Shown: in pieces, positions 41,985-56,499 of the stretch
How positions within the stretch are numbered: position 1 is the stretch's first letter
Layout of the letters: every line of letters begins with the position of its first letter
Source of the DNA: Comamonadaceae bacterium
Lineage (GTDB): Bacteria; Pseudomonadota; Gammaproteobacteria; Burkholderiales; Burkholderiaceae_C
Direction: 5' to 3'
Assembly (NCBI GenBank): GCA_027484105.1
Contig: JAIXUG010000005.1
Coordinates: 310,001-374,000, forward strand
DNA length: 64,000 nt
Translations under genes and position numbers: made by a program
Notes under the pieces: generated by a model
What the model saw: the letters and a program-made list of their open reading frames with translations, nothing else
What the model was told of the DNA's origin: nothing
The model's database searches: none

Positions 41985-42040
41985 ACTGTGGTTGACTGGA
42001 CGTGAAGGTCAAGGTGCGAAGTTCGTTTCTGGCCACGAAA

Positions 42041-43195
<1,155 letters not shown>

Positions 43196-43220
43196 TCAAA
43201 TAACAGCGGGCCAAAATGCG

Positions 43221-43242
43221 AAAAGCCCCGGCTTGCGGGGCT
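43221..43242 (-). terminator. Terminator-like hairpin between rpmA and obgE
   Basis: Minus strand AGCCCCGCAAGCCGGGGCTTTT. Confidence 0.6.
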
Positions 43243-43267
43243 CCTCATCGCCATGGGGACAACAGGC

Positions 43268-43528
43268 TTATACAGCCGGTGTCACATTGACCATGTGCTT
43301 GCTGAGCTCACCTTTGGTCGAGAACGACACATGGCCATCCACCAGGGCAAACAATGTGTGGTCTTTGCCAATGCCAACGTTATTGCCAGCATGGAACTTG
43401 GTGCCACGTTGGCGAACAATGATCGAGCCAGCGCTGATCAGTTCACCACCGAAAGCCTTGACGCCGAGCATTTTTGGCTTGGAATCACGACCGTTGCGCG
43501 TAGAGCCGCCGCCTTTTTTCTGTGCCAT
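43268..43528 (-). CDS. rpmA: 50S ribosomal protein L27
   Basis: [29 protein letters not shown]. Confidence 0.98.
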   Translation of the reverse strand: MAQKKGGGSTRNGRDSKPKMLGVKAFGGELISAGSIIVRQRGTKFHAGNNVGIGKDHTLFALVDGHVSFSTKGELSKHMVNVTPAV

Positions 43529-43540
43529 GACCTATTCTCC

Positions 43541-43852
43541 TCAGGCAGCGATTGCACCGATTTGCAGCTCGGTGAACTGCTGGCGGTGACCCTGACGTTT
43601 CTGATAGTGCTTGCGACGGCGCATCTTGAAGATGTGCACTTTGTCGTGCTTGCCATGAGCCACCACAGTGGCTTTGACTGTGGCGCCGGACACCAGGGGC
43701 GTGCCGATCTTCAGGTCTGCGCCGTTACCGACTGCGAGAACTTGATCAATCACGATTTCCTGGCCAACGTCCGCAGCAATCTGTTCTACTTTAATTTTTT
43801 CGCCAGCGACAACACGATACTGTTTGCCACCGGTTTTTATGACCGCGTACAT
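43541..43852 (-). CDS. rplU: 50S ribosomal protein L21
   Basis: [25 protein letters not shown]...[23 protein letters not shown]. Confidence 0.98.
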   Translation of the reverse strand: MYAVIKTGGKQYRVVAGEKIKVEQIAADVGQEIVIDQVLAVGNGADLKIGTPLVSGATVKATVVAHGKHDKVHIFKMRRRKHYQKRQGHRQQFTELQIGAIAA

Positions 43853-44064
43853 AAATGACCTCTTTGAATGGAAGTTTCCAAGGGCTGATCCCCAAGGAAC
43901 CGACGATTCTAGCATGGCCTCCCCTGCCTGGCAAATCTGGAACCCTCCTCCCACCCTTGCTTCGCAGAGGCAAGGAGGACGGTCTCTATAATCAGTGGGC
44001 GCACAGGGTGCGTTTGTGTTCCACCCGCCTCGGCTCTCCCGAGCTCTCCAGCCGGATCTTCCAT

Positions 44065-45048
44065 TTGTCTGCCTCAGAAAACAGCACAGCCACCGTTCTT
44101 GAACTCGTTGCCCCTGACATGGCCGAGGTCGACCATGTCATTGCCCAGCGACTCAACTCTGGCGTACCTTTGGTCAGCGAAGTGGCGCGCTACATCATTT
44201 CGGCTGGTGGGAAGCGAATTCGACCGGTTTTGTTGTTGTTGACTTGCGGGGCATTGGGCTACACAGGCCATCAGCGCCACAATTTGGCGGCCGTGGTCGA
44301 ATTCATCCACACCGCCACTTTGCTCCACGACGACGTGGTGGACGAGTCCACCCTGAGGCGCGGCAGACCCACGGCCAATGAAAATTTTGGCAATCCAGCC
44401 AGCGTGCTGGTGGGTGACTTTTTGTATTCAAGAGCCTTCCAAATGATGGTGGAGGCTGGCAGCATGCGCGTTATGCAAACCCTGGCTGACGCCACCAACG
44501 TGATCGCCGAAGGCGAAGTGCTGCAACTGATGAACATGCACGATGCCTCTCTCGATGAAGAAGGCTATCTGCGGGTCATCCGCTCCAAAACCGCCAAATT
44601 GTTTGAGGCCAGCGCCCGATTGGGTGCCATTTTGGCAGGCAGTCCGGCAACCATTGAAACCGCCTGCGCCGATTACGGCCAAGCCCTGGGCACGGCCTTT
44701 CAGGTGATCGACGATGTGCTCGATTACGACGGCAATGCCGCAGAGATGGGCAAAAACCTGGGTGACGACCTGCGGGAAGGTAAAGCCACACTGCCCCTGA
44801 TTTTGGCCATGCAACGCGGCACGGTCGAACAAAGCCGCACCGTTCGCGAAGCGATCGAGACCGGCAGCGTGGAGCGCCTCAATGACATCCTGGGCATCGT
44901 GCGCGAAACAGGCGCCTTGGAAGCGACGCGAAATGCCGCCGCCGCCGAGGCCCAGCGTGCCATCGATGCGGCCATGCTGCTGCCTGACAGCCCACACCGC
45001 ACAGCCATGGTCCATCTGGCCTCCCAATTGCTCAACCGTCGCACCTGA
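44065..45048 (+). CDS. ispB: Octaprenyl/polyprenyl diphosphate synthase
   Basis: [39 protein letters not shown] (DDxxD), [11 protein letters not shown]; start uncertain (TTG proposed). Confidence 0.93.
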   Translation: MSASENSTATVLELVAPDMAEVDHVIAQRLNSGVPLVSEVARYIISAGGKRIRPVLLLLTCGALGYTGHQRHNLAAVVEFIHTATLLHDDVVDESTLRRGRPTANENFGNPASVLVGDFLYSRAFQMMVEAGSMRVMQTLADATNVIAEGEVLQLMNMHDASLDEEGYLRVIRSKTAKLFEASARLGAILAGSPATIETACADYGQALGTAFQVIDDVLDYDGNAAEMGKNLGDDLREGKATLPLILAMQRGTVEQSRTVREAIETGSVERLNDILGIVRETGALEATRNAAAAEAQRAIDAAMLLPDSPHRTAMVHLASQLLNRRT

Positions 45049-45053
45049 ACGGC

Positions 45054-45476
45054 ATGCGGATCAAGATCACCATGCGGACCATTCCAGTTGCAATGCTGGT
45101 TTTTTTCACATGTTTCAGTCTTGGTACTCTGAGCGCTTTCGCCGCCACACCCAAATGGGACGCCATCACCTTGAACGACCAGGGCATGTTTTTCATCGAT
45201 GCCCACTCCATCAAGGACGAAGGTGGACGCAAGATTTTGTGGAGTGCCGTGGATTACAAAAAGCCACAAAGTACCGCCGACGGTGTCGCATATTCATCGA
45301 TCCAAACCCAACTTCAAATCAATTGCAAAGCCAAAATGGCTCGGGTGATGCACATGACCTACTTCAGCGGTCCGATGCTCACCGGCAAGCAAGTTGGCCG
45401 CCAAGGCATGCTCCACGATTGGCTTGAAATTGACCCCACCTCTGCCATCCACAAAATCGCCCGCCGGGTTTGCTGA
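45054..45476 (+). CDS. Secreted surface-adhesin E-like domain protein
   Basis: Signal peptide then WDAITLNDQGMFFIDAHSIKDEGGRKILWSAVDYKKPQ...SIQTQLQINCKAKMARVMHMTYFSG. Confidence 0.65.
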   Translation: MRIKITMRTIPVAMLVFFTCFSLGTLSAFAATPKWDAITLNDQGMFFIDAHSIKDEGGRKILWSAVDYKKPQSTADGVAYSSIQTQLQINCKAKMARVMHMTYFSGPMLTGKQVGRQGMLHDWLEIDPTSAIHKIARRVC

Positions 45477-45681
45477 ACTTGTCGCGTTGGTGATGCCCCG
45501 AGTTGCACCAGCTGTGCCAGCTGTGTGATATTGATTCCTGTCCCTTGGCCATGCCCGAGGGATCCAAAGGATGCGCCCGCTCTGCCGTGCGGTTCCAGAC
45601 CGTCAGGTCATGGCCCAAAGAGAGCAACCTCGAGCCCACGGCAGCACCCATTTTTCCAATCCCAGCAATGCCTACTTTCAT
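45379..45681 (-). pseudogene. 5' remnant of an NAD-binding 3-hydroxyisobutyrate dehydrogenase-like gene
   Basis: N-terminus MKVGIAGIGKMGAAVGSRLLSLGHDLTVWNRTAERA with GGAGACAAGG upstream, then non-family sequence and a premature end; the rest of the enzyme (about 290 aa expected) is absent. Confidence 0.7.
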
Positions 45682-45889
45682 CCTTGTCTCCAACGGTGGG
45701 TAAACAAAATTGATTTTGATGCCGTTTGGCGCCACGGTGTGAATGAAACGTTCTTGACCCTCGTCACGTCATCACGCTCAAAAATTTTGGCAACAGCCCT
45801 GGGCCAAGCTCTTGCCATTTACAAACCAAGCCCAGTTCGCCATCATTTGAATTGTTTGGTATTCAAATAAAGAAAATTCAATTTTTCCT

Positions 45890-47107
45890 ATGGACACAAC
45901 ACCAGCACGCCCAAAACCGGCTTTGGCGACAGATGATGCGCCGGTGGTCACTTATGTGCAGCAGCTGTTCGAAAAAGCCGTGGCACTGAAAGCTTCGGAC
46001 CTGCACTTTGAACCCTACGAACACCAATACCGGGTTCGCATGCGCATTGATGGCGAGTTGCGCGAAGTCGCTTTCCCCCACATGGCCTTGAAAGACCGAC
46101 TGGCCTCCCGCATCAAAGTGATGTCGCGCCTGGACATTGCCGAAAAGCGCCTGCCACAAGATGGGCGGATGAAGCTGCTTTTGGCCGAGGGCCGTGAACT
46201 GGACCTTCGCGTGAGCACATTGCCCACCTTGTTTGGCGAAAAGCTCGTGATCCGCATTCTGGACTCCGCGCAAGTCCAGCTGGACTTGGCCCGTCTGGGC
46301 TACGAACCCGAAGACCTCGACCGGTTGCTCAAAGCGATCCGGGCACCCCACGGGCTGGTGTTGGTGACCGGCCCCACCGGATCGGGCAAAACACAATCGC
46401 TTTATGCCTGCCTGAACCTGCTCAACACGGCCGAAGTCAACATCGCCACGGTGGAAGACCCCTGCGAAATCCAACTCACGGGCATCAACCAGGTCAATGT
46501 CCAGGACAAGCCAGGCTTGAGCTTTGCCGTGGCCTTGCGCGCTTTTTTAAGACAAGATCCTGACATCCTGATGGTGGGAGAAGTCCGGGACCTGGAAACG
46601 GCCAACATCGCGATCCAGGCCGCGCAAACGGGCCATCTGGTGCTGTCCACCTTACACACCAACGACGCCCCGTCCACCTTGGTGCGCTTGCGCAACATGG
46701 GCACAGCCCCCTACAACATTGCAGCCAGCGTGAGCCTGATCACGGCACAGCGTCTGGTGCGCTGCCTTTGCCCCTTTTGCAAGAAAAGCACCACGCTGAA
46801 GCCAGAAATTTTGCGTCAATCAGGCTGGCCACAAGCCTTGTGCCCCGCAGATCCTGTGCCTGTTTTCGAGCCCGTGGGGTGCCCCAAATGCCACAAAGGC
46901 TTCAGCGGTCGGACGGGCATCTTTCAGGTCATGCCAATGAGCCCCGAGATGCAGCAATTGGTGCTGCAAGAGGCTGGCATTCAGGAGATGGATCGCCAAG
47001 CCCGCCAGGAAGGCATCAGCAGCTTGCGCATTGCGGGTATGCGCAAAGTGCTGCAGGGAGTGACCTCTCTGAGCGAGGTCCTGGCCGCAACGCGGGATGG
47101 AACATGA
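45890..47107 (+). CDS. pilB: Type IV pilus assembly ATPase (GspE/PulE/PilB family), short N-terminus
   Basis: SDLHFEPYEHQYRVRMRIDGELREV, GPTGSGKTQSLYACLNLLN, LRAFLRQDPDILMVGEVRDLETA, CPFC/CPKC zinc motif; 405 aa. Confidence 0.92.
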   Translation: MDTTPARPKPALATDDAPVVTYVQQLFEKAVALKASDLHFEPYEHQYRVRMRIDGELREVAFPHMALKDRLASRIKVMSRLDIAEKRLPQDGRMKLLLAEGRELDLRVSTLPTLFGEKLVIRILDSAQVQLDLARLGYEPEDLDRLLKAIRAPHGLVLVTGPTGSGKTQSLYACLNLLNTAEVNIATVEDPCEIQLTGINQVNVQDKPGLSFAVALRAFLRQDPDILMVGEVRDLETANIAIQAAQTGHLVLSTLHTNDAPSTLVRLRNMGTAPYNIAASVSLITAQRLVRCLCPFCKKSTTLKPEILRQSGWPQALCPADPVPVFEPVGCPKCHKGFSGRTGIFQVMPMSPEMQQLVLQEAGIQEMDRQARQEGISSLRIAGMRKVLQGVTSLSEVLAATRDGT

Positions 47108-48318
47108 AAGCCCGATCGACGCAACGGCCCCTGCCGACCTTCCATTGGTTGGGCTATGACGCTGGTGGACGGCGCCACAGCGGCACCATCCAGGCCCCAC
47201 ATGCCGACCTGGCCCGAGCCCAAGTTCGACTGCAGGGCTTTCAAAAGGTGCAGGTTCAACGCCAATGGTGGTCGACGCCTGCCCGCATCCCGAGCAAAGA
47301 CCTGGCCACCATGACCCGGCAATGGGCAGCCATGCTGAAAGCCGGTGTGCCAGTGGTCCAGGCCCTGGGCATGTTGTGCCGAAGCATGCGCAACAAAACC
47401 TTGGTCACAGTCGTGGAAACGGTTCTCAACGACGTGGAATCCGGTGTCCCGCTGCACGAGGCCTTGGCCAGACACCCTCGGCATTTCAACGGTCTGTACG
47501 TGCACATGGTGCAAGCGGGTGAATCGGCGGGCATTCTGGACGCCATGATGGAACGCTTGTCGCAGACGCTCGAAAAGAACGAGGCTTTGCGGACCAAAAT
47601 CCGCTCCGCGCTGATGTATCCCACCGCTGTGGTGTTGGTGGCTTTGGGCATTTTGTCGCTGATTTTGGTGTGGGTGGTGCCAGTCTTTGAGGAGGTCTTT
47701 TTGTCCATGGGCGCCGAGCTGCCCCTGTCCACCCAAGTGGTGATGGGTGTCAGCGACGCGCTGATCCAGCTGTGGCCAGTGGCTTTGCCCTTGATCTTGC
47801 TGATCATTTGGGCCTTCAAACACGAGGGGCCCGGCGCCGAGAAAACGCGACTTTGGGCGGCACGGTGGTGCTTGCGATGGCCAGTGCTTGGCCCGCTTTT
47901 GACCACTGCGGTGATGACACGCTGGTCACAAACCCTCTCTGCCCTGTTGTCCGCGGGCGTTCCCGTCTCAGAGGCGCTGGGACCCACGGCGCAGGCATGC
48001 GATCATCCAGTGTTCGAGCAAACCACATGGCAACTGCAACGGCGCGTGGTCCAGGGCAGCAGTTTGAGCGAGGCCATGAACCACACCGGACAATTTCCGG
48101 CGATGATGGTTCAATTGTGCACAACAGGCGAGGAAACCGGAGCCTTGGACAGCTTGCTGGACAAAGCAGGGGGGCTGATGGCCACCGAACTCGATGACCA
48201 AGTCAGAGGCCTGACCAGTTTGCTGGAGCCGTTGATCATTGTGGTGCTGGGCGGCTTCATTGGGGCCATCCTGGTGGCCATGTACCTTCCTATTTTCAGT
48301 TTGGGACAAGTTTTCTGA
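47104..48318 (+). CDS. pilC: Type II secretion/type IV pilus inner-membrane protein PilC
   Basis: T2SSF repeats (MTRQWAAMLKAGVPVVQALGML; MTRWSQTLSALLSAGVPVSEALG); overlaps pilB by 4 nt. Confidence 0.94.
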   Translation: MKARSTQRPLPTFHWLGYDAGGRRHSGTIQAPHADLARAQVRLQGFQKVQVQRQWWSTPARIPSKDLATMTRQWAAMLKAGVPVVQALGMLCRSMRNKTLVTVVETVLNDVESGVPLHEALARHPRHFNGLYVHMVQAGESAGILDAMMERLSQTLEKNEALRTKIRSALMYPTAVVLVALGILSLILVWVVPVFEEVFLSMGAELPLSTQVVMGVSDALIQLWPVALPLILLIIWAFKHEGPGAEKTRLWAARWCLRWPVLGPLLTTAVMTRWSQTLSALLSAGVPVSEALGPTAQACDHPVFEQTTWQLQRRVVQGSSLSEAMNHTGQFPAMMVQLCTTGEETGALDSLLDKAGGLMATELDDQVRGLTSLLEPLIIVVLGGFIGAILVAMYLPIFSLGQVF

Positions 48319-48319
48319 C

Positions 48320-49138
48320 ATGAATGACAGCGTTTTGGCCCTCGGATGGGCAGGCTTGCTGGGTCTGATGATCGGCAGTTTTCTGAATGTGGTGATCTAC
48401 CGCCTGCCTTTGATGATGCAAGCGCAGTGGGACGCTGCAAACAGCGAAGCGACCCTCCAGAAGTTGTCCTTCAACCTGGCCGTGCCCCGATCTCATTGTC
48501 CCGAATGCCAACATCCTTTGGGGTGGCGAGAGAACATCCCGCTGCTCAGCTTCCTGCTCCAGCGCGGCCAATGTGCGCACTGCCAAACTCCGATCCCGTG
48601 GCGATACCCGGCTGTTGAATTGATCACGGCAATTCTTTTCATGGCCGTGGTGGCACGCTATGGCTGGGGCTTCGAGGCATTGGCTTGGGCAGGCTTTGCT
48701 GCAGCCTTGGTGACCCTGGCCGCCATCGATGCCGACACACACCTGTTGCCCGATGCCATCACCCAACCCCTGGTTTGGGCTGGCCTGCTGGCTGCGCAGT
48801 TGGGCTTGTCGGGACTGGGTTTGGGTGATGCATTGTGGGGAGCTGTCGCGGGCTATCTGTTTCTGTGGTCTGTCTATTGGTTGTTCAAAGGTCTGACGGG
48901 CAAAGACGGCATGGGACAGGGCGACTTCAAACTCTTGGCTGCTCTTGGCGCTTGGCTGGGCTGGCCCGCCTTGCTGTCGCTGGTGCTGATTGCTTCTTTG
49001 ACTGGCGTGCTGGGCGGCCTCGCCCTGAAGCTGCGCGGCCAATTGTCAGACAATGGCGAATTGGCCTTTGGGCCTTACCTTGTCATCGCGGGCTTGTGGG
49101 TCATGACTTTTGGCCCCCTGCCCTGGTTTGGGATCTGA
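48320..49138 (+). CDS. pilD: Prepilin leader peptidase/N-methyltransferase
   Basis: GSFLNVVIYRLP, CPECQHPLGWRENIPLLSFLLQRGQCAHCQTPI, DADTHLLPD, GMGQGDFKLLAALGAWLG. Confidence 0.96.
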   Translation: MNDSVLALGWAGLLGLMIGSFLNVVIYRLPLMMQAQWDAANSEATLQKLSFNLAVPRSHCPECQHPLGWRENIPLLSFLLQRGQCAHCQTPIPWRYPAVELITAILFMAVVARYGWGFEALAWAGFAAALVTLAAIDADTHLLPDAITQPLVWAGLLAAQLGLSGLGLGDALWGAVAGYLFLWSVYWLFKGLTGKDGMGQGDFKLLAALGAWLGWPALLSLVLIASLTGVLGGLALKLRGQLSDNGELAFGPYLVIAGLWVMTFGPLPWFGI

Positions 49139-49144
49139 ACAATC

Positions 49145-49759
49145 ATGCCCCTACGCACTTGGCGCCTCGGTCTGACGGGAGGAATTGGCAGCGGCAAAAG
49201 CACCGTGGCCGCCATGCTGGCCGCTCGCGGCGCTGCCGTGATCGATGCCGACGCGATATCGCGCAGCCTGACCGCACCCGGCGGGCGGGCGATTGACCCG
49301 ATTGCCCAGACATTCGGACCGCAAATGATCGACGCCTTGGGTGCCATGGACCGACAAGCCATGCGCGAGCGGGTGTTCCAGAACGCAGAGGCCAAAAAGC
49401 AGCTCGAAGCCATCATCCACCCTTTGGTGAGCCAGATCACGGCCGAACAGGCACAAGCCGCTGTGCAAAGCGGTCGGCAGGTGCTGGTGTTCGATGTCCC
49501 CCTGCTGGTGGAGTCGGGCGAGCGCTGGCGCAAGCAGGTGGACCGGGTGATCGTGGTGGACTGCGACGCCGATACACAAAGGCAAAGGGTGATGGCGCGC
49601 AGCGGACTGGCTGCTGAGGAAATCGACCGCATTGTGGGGCTGCAAGCCTCGCGCGCGCAGCGCCTGGCCTGCGCCGATCTGGTCATCTACAACCAAGGCC
49701 TGAGTCTGGCCGAATTGGAGGCCCAAGTGGCCAAAGTGGCAGCTGACTTCGGGCTATGA
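49145..49759 (+). CDS. coaE: Dephospho-CoA kinase
   Basis: RLGLTGGIGSGKSTVAAMLAARGAAVIDADAISRSLTAPGG. Confidence 0.96.
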   Translation: MPLRTWRLGLTGGIGSGKSTVAAMLAARGAAVIDADAISRSLTAPGGRAIDPIAQTFGPQMIDALGAMDRQAMRERVFQNAEAKKQLEAIIHPLVSQITAEQAQAAVQSGRQVLVFDVPLLVESGERWRKQVDRVIVVDCDADTQRQRVMARSGLAAEEIDRIVGLQASRAQRLACADLVIYNQGLSLAELEAQVAKVAADFGL

Positions 49760-49781
49760 TGGCGGGATTGGAAGACGCCGC

Positions 49782-50537
49782 GTGATACTGTACGAATACC
49801 CTTTTAACGAACGCATCCGCACTTACCTGCGGCTGCAACAACTGTTCAACCGTCTGGGCCAATTGATGGCCCGTACAGACCCGTTGGACCACCACTTTGC
49901 CTTGACCACGGTGTTCGAGATCATCGAAGTGGCCTCTCGCTCCGAACTCAAATCCGACGTCTTGAAAGACCTGGAACGCCAACGGCAGCTCTACAACAGT
50001 TACCGAGGCAACCCCGCCATCTCCGAGCAAGCCCTCAACGGCGTGATGGACCAACTCGATGACCACTTCGAGGCGCTCAACCAGCTCTCTGGCAAGATCG
50101 GCCAAAGTCTGAACGACAACGATTTTCTGATGGCCTTGCGCAGCCGCGCCGTGATTCCGGGCGGCACCTGCGAATTTGACCTGCCCGCCTACCACGCCTG
50201 GCTACACCACAGCGCTGCCAGCCGGGCGCAAGATCTGGCGCAATGGGTCGAGCCTTTTGGCCCCTTGGCCCAGGCCGTGAAGTTGCTGCTGCAAATGCTG
50301 CGCGAGTCGGGCAGCAGCCAAAAGGTCATGGCCACAGCAGGCCAACTGCAGCAAAACCTGCCCCAAGGGCGCACCTTTCAGTTGCTGCGGCTCAAAATCG
50401 ACCCTGCTTTGGGCTTCACACCCGAAATCAGCTGCAACCGTTTGCTGGTGGTGATCCGCATGATGCGCCAGCAACAGGATGGCAAATTGGTGGGCTCCAC
50501 CAATGATGTGCCCTTCGAGATGACTTTGTGCGCATGA
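49782..50537 (+). CDS. zapD: Cell division protein ZapD (DUF1342)
   Basis: ILYEYPFNERIRTYLRLQQLFNRLGQL; GTG start; syntenic with coaE/yacG. Confidence 0.94.
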   Translation: MILYEYPFNERIRTYLRLQQLFNRLGQLMARTDPLDHHFALTTVFEIIEVASRSELKSDVLKDLERQRQLYNSYRGNPAISEQALNGVMDQLDDHFEALNQLSGKIGQSLNDNDFLMALRSRAVIPGGTCEFDLPAYHAWLHHSAASRAQDLAQWVEPFGPLAQAVKLLLQMLRESGSSQKVMATAGQLQQNLPQGRTFQLLRLKIDPALGFTPEISCNRLLVVIRMMRQQQDGKLVGSTNDVPFEMTLCA

Positions 50538-50752
50538 GTGCATCGAACCCGTCGCCACAAAACTTCGGCCCCCGTAAAGTGCGTTGCCCTGCCTGTGCAG
50601 GTCAGAGCGTTTACAGCCCCGCCAACCCCTACCGCCCGTTTTGCAGTGCACGCTGCAAAGGTGTGGACCTGGGAGCCTGGGCCAGCGAAGAATTCAAGTT
50701 GCCCGACGACACCCCGCCCGACGAGACCTTTGGCGATCCACGCCTGCAGTGA
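50534..50752 (+). CDS. yacG: DNA gyrase inhibitor YacG
   Basis: VRCPACAGQSVYSPANPYRPFCSARCKGVDLGAWASEEFKLP. Confidence 0.94.
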   Translation: MSASNPSPQNFGPRKVRCPACAGQSVYSPANPYRPFCSARCKGVDLGAWASEEFKLPDDTPPDETFGDPRLQ

Positions 50753-50760
50753 GGAAAAGC

Positions 50761-51240
50761 TCAGGCGTGCGTCGGCCCACTGAAGCCGCGCTCCTGCGCC
50801 AACCAAGCCAACACGGGGAGGGTGCCCGGCAACACAGGCACCACAGCCACAGGCAGGGTCTGCCAAGCGTGTGATTGCGCTTCGCGCATCTGCAACTCCC
50901 CCTGCCAGTCCCACACTTTGCAAAAGTGCAGCCGCACCAGAGCGTGCGGGTAATCGACCATCTGGGTTTTCCACACCTGCGCTGGCCCGATGGTGATGCC
51001 CAGCTCTTCTTGCAGTTCTCGGCGCAGCGCTTGCTCGACCGACTCACCGGCCTCCAGCTTGCCACCGGGGAATTCCCAGTAACCCGCATAGACTTTGCCC
51101 TCGGGGCGCGAGGTCAACAAAAAAGCTTCGCCTTGCATCAAGACGCCCACCGCCACATCGACCACGGCGCGCTCAGCCTGACCTGCGCTGGAGTCCTCGC
51201 GTGTGCGCTCCCCATCAGCGACCAGCAGGCCTTGGGTCAT
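50761..51240 (-). CDS. NUDIX hydrolase (MutT-like)
   Basis: VDVAVGVLMQGEAFLLTSRPEGKVYAGYWEFPGGKLEAGESVEQALRRELQEELGI. Confidence 0.93.
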   Translation of the reverse strand: MTQGLLVADGERTREDSSAGQAERAVVDVAVGVLMQGEAFLLTSRPEGKVYAGYWEFPGGKLEAGESVEQALRRELQEELGITIGPAQVWKTQMVDYPHALVRLHFCKVWDWQGELQMREAQSHAWQTLPVAVVPVLPGTLPVLAWLAQERGFSGPTHA

Positions 51241-52139
51241 GCGCGGCCCAAGGGGCGATCGGATTGGCGGCCCATCATGTCCCGCGCAAACTGGTAAGCC
51301 ACACGGCCACTGCGCGAACCGCGCTCCAAAGCCCAGAGCAAGGCATCAGGACGGGCAGCCTCAATTTGCGCGGGCGTGGCACCCAAAGCGCTGAGCCACT
51401 GGCCCACGATGGTCAGGTACTCGTCTTGCGAGAAGGGGTAAAAACTGATCCACAAACCAAAGCGCTCGGACAGCGAAATTTTCTCTTCCACGCCCTCACC
51501 GGGGTGCACTTCACCGTCCTCGGTGTGTTTGTAGGTGAGGTTTTCGCTCATGTACTCGGGCAAGAGGTGTCGGCGGTTGCTGGTGGCGTACACCAACACA
51601 TTGGGGGTCGAAGCGGCCACGGTGCCGTCCAGGATCGACTTGAGCGCCTTGTAGCCCGGCTCGCCGTCTTCAAAGCTCAGGTCGTCGCAATAGACCACAA
51701 ACTTTTCGGGGCGGCCCGCCACCACTTCGATGATGTCGGGCAGATCGGTCAGGTCCTCCTTGTCCACTTCAATCAAGCGCAGGCCTTGCGGCGCGTAAGT
51801 GTTCAGGCAGGCCTTGATGAGCGAGGACTTGCCGGTGCCGCGGGCACCCGTGAGCAGCACATTGTTGGCCGGGTGACCATGCACAAACTGCTCGGTGTTG
51901 CGCTGCAACTTTTCCTTTTGGTCGTCGATTTCCTTCAGGTCGGCCAGCGTCATGGCCGCCACATGGCGCACCGGCTCCAGCACGCCGTGGCCCGACGAGC
52001 GCTTGCGGTAGCGCCAGGCAATGGCCTGCGTCCATTCAGGCGCCGACAAGGGTTGGGGCAAGACCGATTCGATGCGGTCCACCAACTGGCTGACTTTGGC
52101 CAGCAATTGGTCCAAGGCAGATGTAGCAGGAGAGTTCAT
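51237..52139 (-). CDS. DUF815-type AAA+ ATPase
   Basis: [57 protein letters not shown]. Confidence 0.92.
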   Translation of the reverse strand: MNSPATSALDQLLAKVSQLVDRIESVLPQPLSAPEWTQAIAWRYRKRSSGHGVLEPVRHVAAMTLADLKEIDDQKEKLQRNTEQFVHGHPANNVLLTGARGTGKSSLIKACLNTYAPQGLRLIEVDKEDLTDLPDIIEVVAGRPEKFVVYCDDLSFEDGEPGYKALKSILDGTVAASTPNVLVYATSNRRHLLPEYMSENLTYKHTEDGEVHPGEGVEEKISLSERFGLWISFYPFSQDEYLTIVGQWLSALGATPAQIEAARPDALLWALERGSRSGRVAYQFARDMMGRQSDRPLGRA

Positions 52140-53365
52140 GAACGGTAATCCGCGTTGATGGTGACGTAGTCGTGGCTCAGGTCGCAAGTCCACACCGTGT
52201 CGCTGGCGGTGCCACGGCCCAAGCCCACGCGCACCGTGATCTCGCTGCCTTTCATGACGCGCTGGCCGTCTTCTTCGCGGTACTCGGCGCGGCGGCCGCC
52301 TTGCGAGACCACATGCACATCGTCCAGATGCAGCTCAATCAGGCCCTGGTCCAAATCATCGATGCCCGCATAACCCACGGCAGCCAGAATGCGGCCCAGG
52401 TTCGGGTCGCTGGCAAAGAAAGCCGTTTTGACCAAAGGCGAATGCGCGATCGCATAAGCCACTTGGCGACACTCTTCGCCTGTGTGACCGCCTTCAACCT
52501 GCACCGTGATGAACTTGGTCGCGCCTTCGCCATCGCGCACGATGGCATGCGCCAACTGGCGGGCCACTTGCATCAGGCCCTGCACCAAGGCCTGGCCGTC
52601 GGCGCTGTCCAGCGAGGTGATGGGGGCATGCGCCGCCTTGTGTGAGGCGATCAGCATGAACGAGTCGTTGGTCGAGGTGTCGCCGTCGATGGTGATGCGG
52701 TTGAATGAGCCATCGGCCAGGCGCTTGGCCAGCTCAGGCAACAAGGCCGGGGCAATGCAGGCATCGGTGGCCACAAAGCCCAGCATGGTGGCCATATTGG
52801 GGCGGATCATGCCCGCGCCTTTGCTGATGCCGGTGATACTGACCGTTTGCCCACCCACCTGGACCTGCGCACTGGCCGCTTTGGGCACGGTGTCGGTGGT
52901 CATGATGCCCTCTGCGGCCTTGGCCCAGTGCGCCGCTTGCGCATCGGCCAGGGCAGCAGGCAGGCCCGCCACAATGCGGTCCACCGGCAACGGCTCCATG
53001 ATCACGCCCGTGGAGAAAGGCAGCACTTGCGCTGGCGTGCATTGGAGCAAGCTGGCCAGGGCTTCACAGGTTTGCCGGGCATGGGCCAGGCCTGGGGCAC
53101 CCGTGCCTGCGTTCGCATTGCCGGTGTTGATGACCAAGGCGCGCACTGCGTTGCCCGCAGACAAGTGCTCGCGGCAAACCTGCACAGGCGCCGCGCAAAA
53201 ACGGTTGCGGGTGAACACACCTGCCACACTGGCGCCTTCGTCCAGCAAAAACACGGTGAGGTCTTTGCGGTGGGCTTTGCGCACGCCCGCTTCGGCAATG
53301 CCAATGCGCACGCCTGCAATGGGGTGGAGTTGTGCAGGGTCTAGGGGGGGCAAGTTCACAGGCAT
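52136..53365 (-). CDS. argJ: Bifunctional glutamate N-acetyltransferase/amino-acid acetyltransferase
   Basis: [17 protein letters not shown]-type autocleavage motif ([22 protein letters not shown]). Confidence 0.97.
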   Translation of the reverse strand: MPVNLPPLDPAQLHPIAGVRIGIAEAGVRKAHRKDLTVFLLDEGASVAGVFTRNRFCAAPVQVCREHLSAGNAVRALVINTGNANAGTGAPGLAHARQTCEALASLLQCTPAQVLPFSTGVIMEPLPVDRIVAGLPAALADAQAAHWAKAAEGIMTTDTVPKAASAQVQVGGQTVSITGISKGAGMIRPNMATMLGFVATDACIAPALLPELAKRLADGSFNRITIDGDTSTNDSFMLIASHKAAHAPITSLDSADGQALVQGLMQVARQLAHAIVRDGEGATKFITVQVEGGHTGEECRQVAYAIAHSPLVKTAFFASDPNLGRILAAVGYAGIDDLDQGLIELHLDDVHVVSQGGRRAEYREEDGQRVMKGSEITVRVGLGRGTASDTVWTCDLSHDYVTINADYRS

Positions 53366-53422
53366 GTCAGTCCTTCACAAAAGCTGGGGGGCACTACACG
53401 AGCGGATGAGGGTCTCTCAAAG

Positions 53423-53448
53423 AAAACGGGCCGAAGCCCGTTTCTTTT
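53423..53448 (-). terminator. Rho-independent terminator of secA
   Basis: Minus strand GAAACGGGCTTCGGCCCGTTTTC. Confidence 0.85.
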
Positions 53449-53459
53449 GCTCAGCCTTC

Positions 53460-56222
<2,763 letters not shown>

Positions 56223-56499
56223 GTCAGTTGGATCCACCTTCAGCCATTGGCCGAAAAACAGACCGTCTATCCTGTCAATTAAAAATGTTCATGAAACCGG
56301 GCTTTGTTGGCCTGCGCCGTGATCACCCTGGCCAGGCGCCTGCAAGGTGCCCAACTCAAGCCGATGATTTTAGCCGTTCATCACCCAGACTTTGTTGCCC
56401 GCCATTCCCAAGCTTGCGCATGATCCGACACCCCAGTCATCATTTATGGCCATGCCATTTCGGCCGTGCAGGATAATCGTTCAGCCCGACCACCGCACC

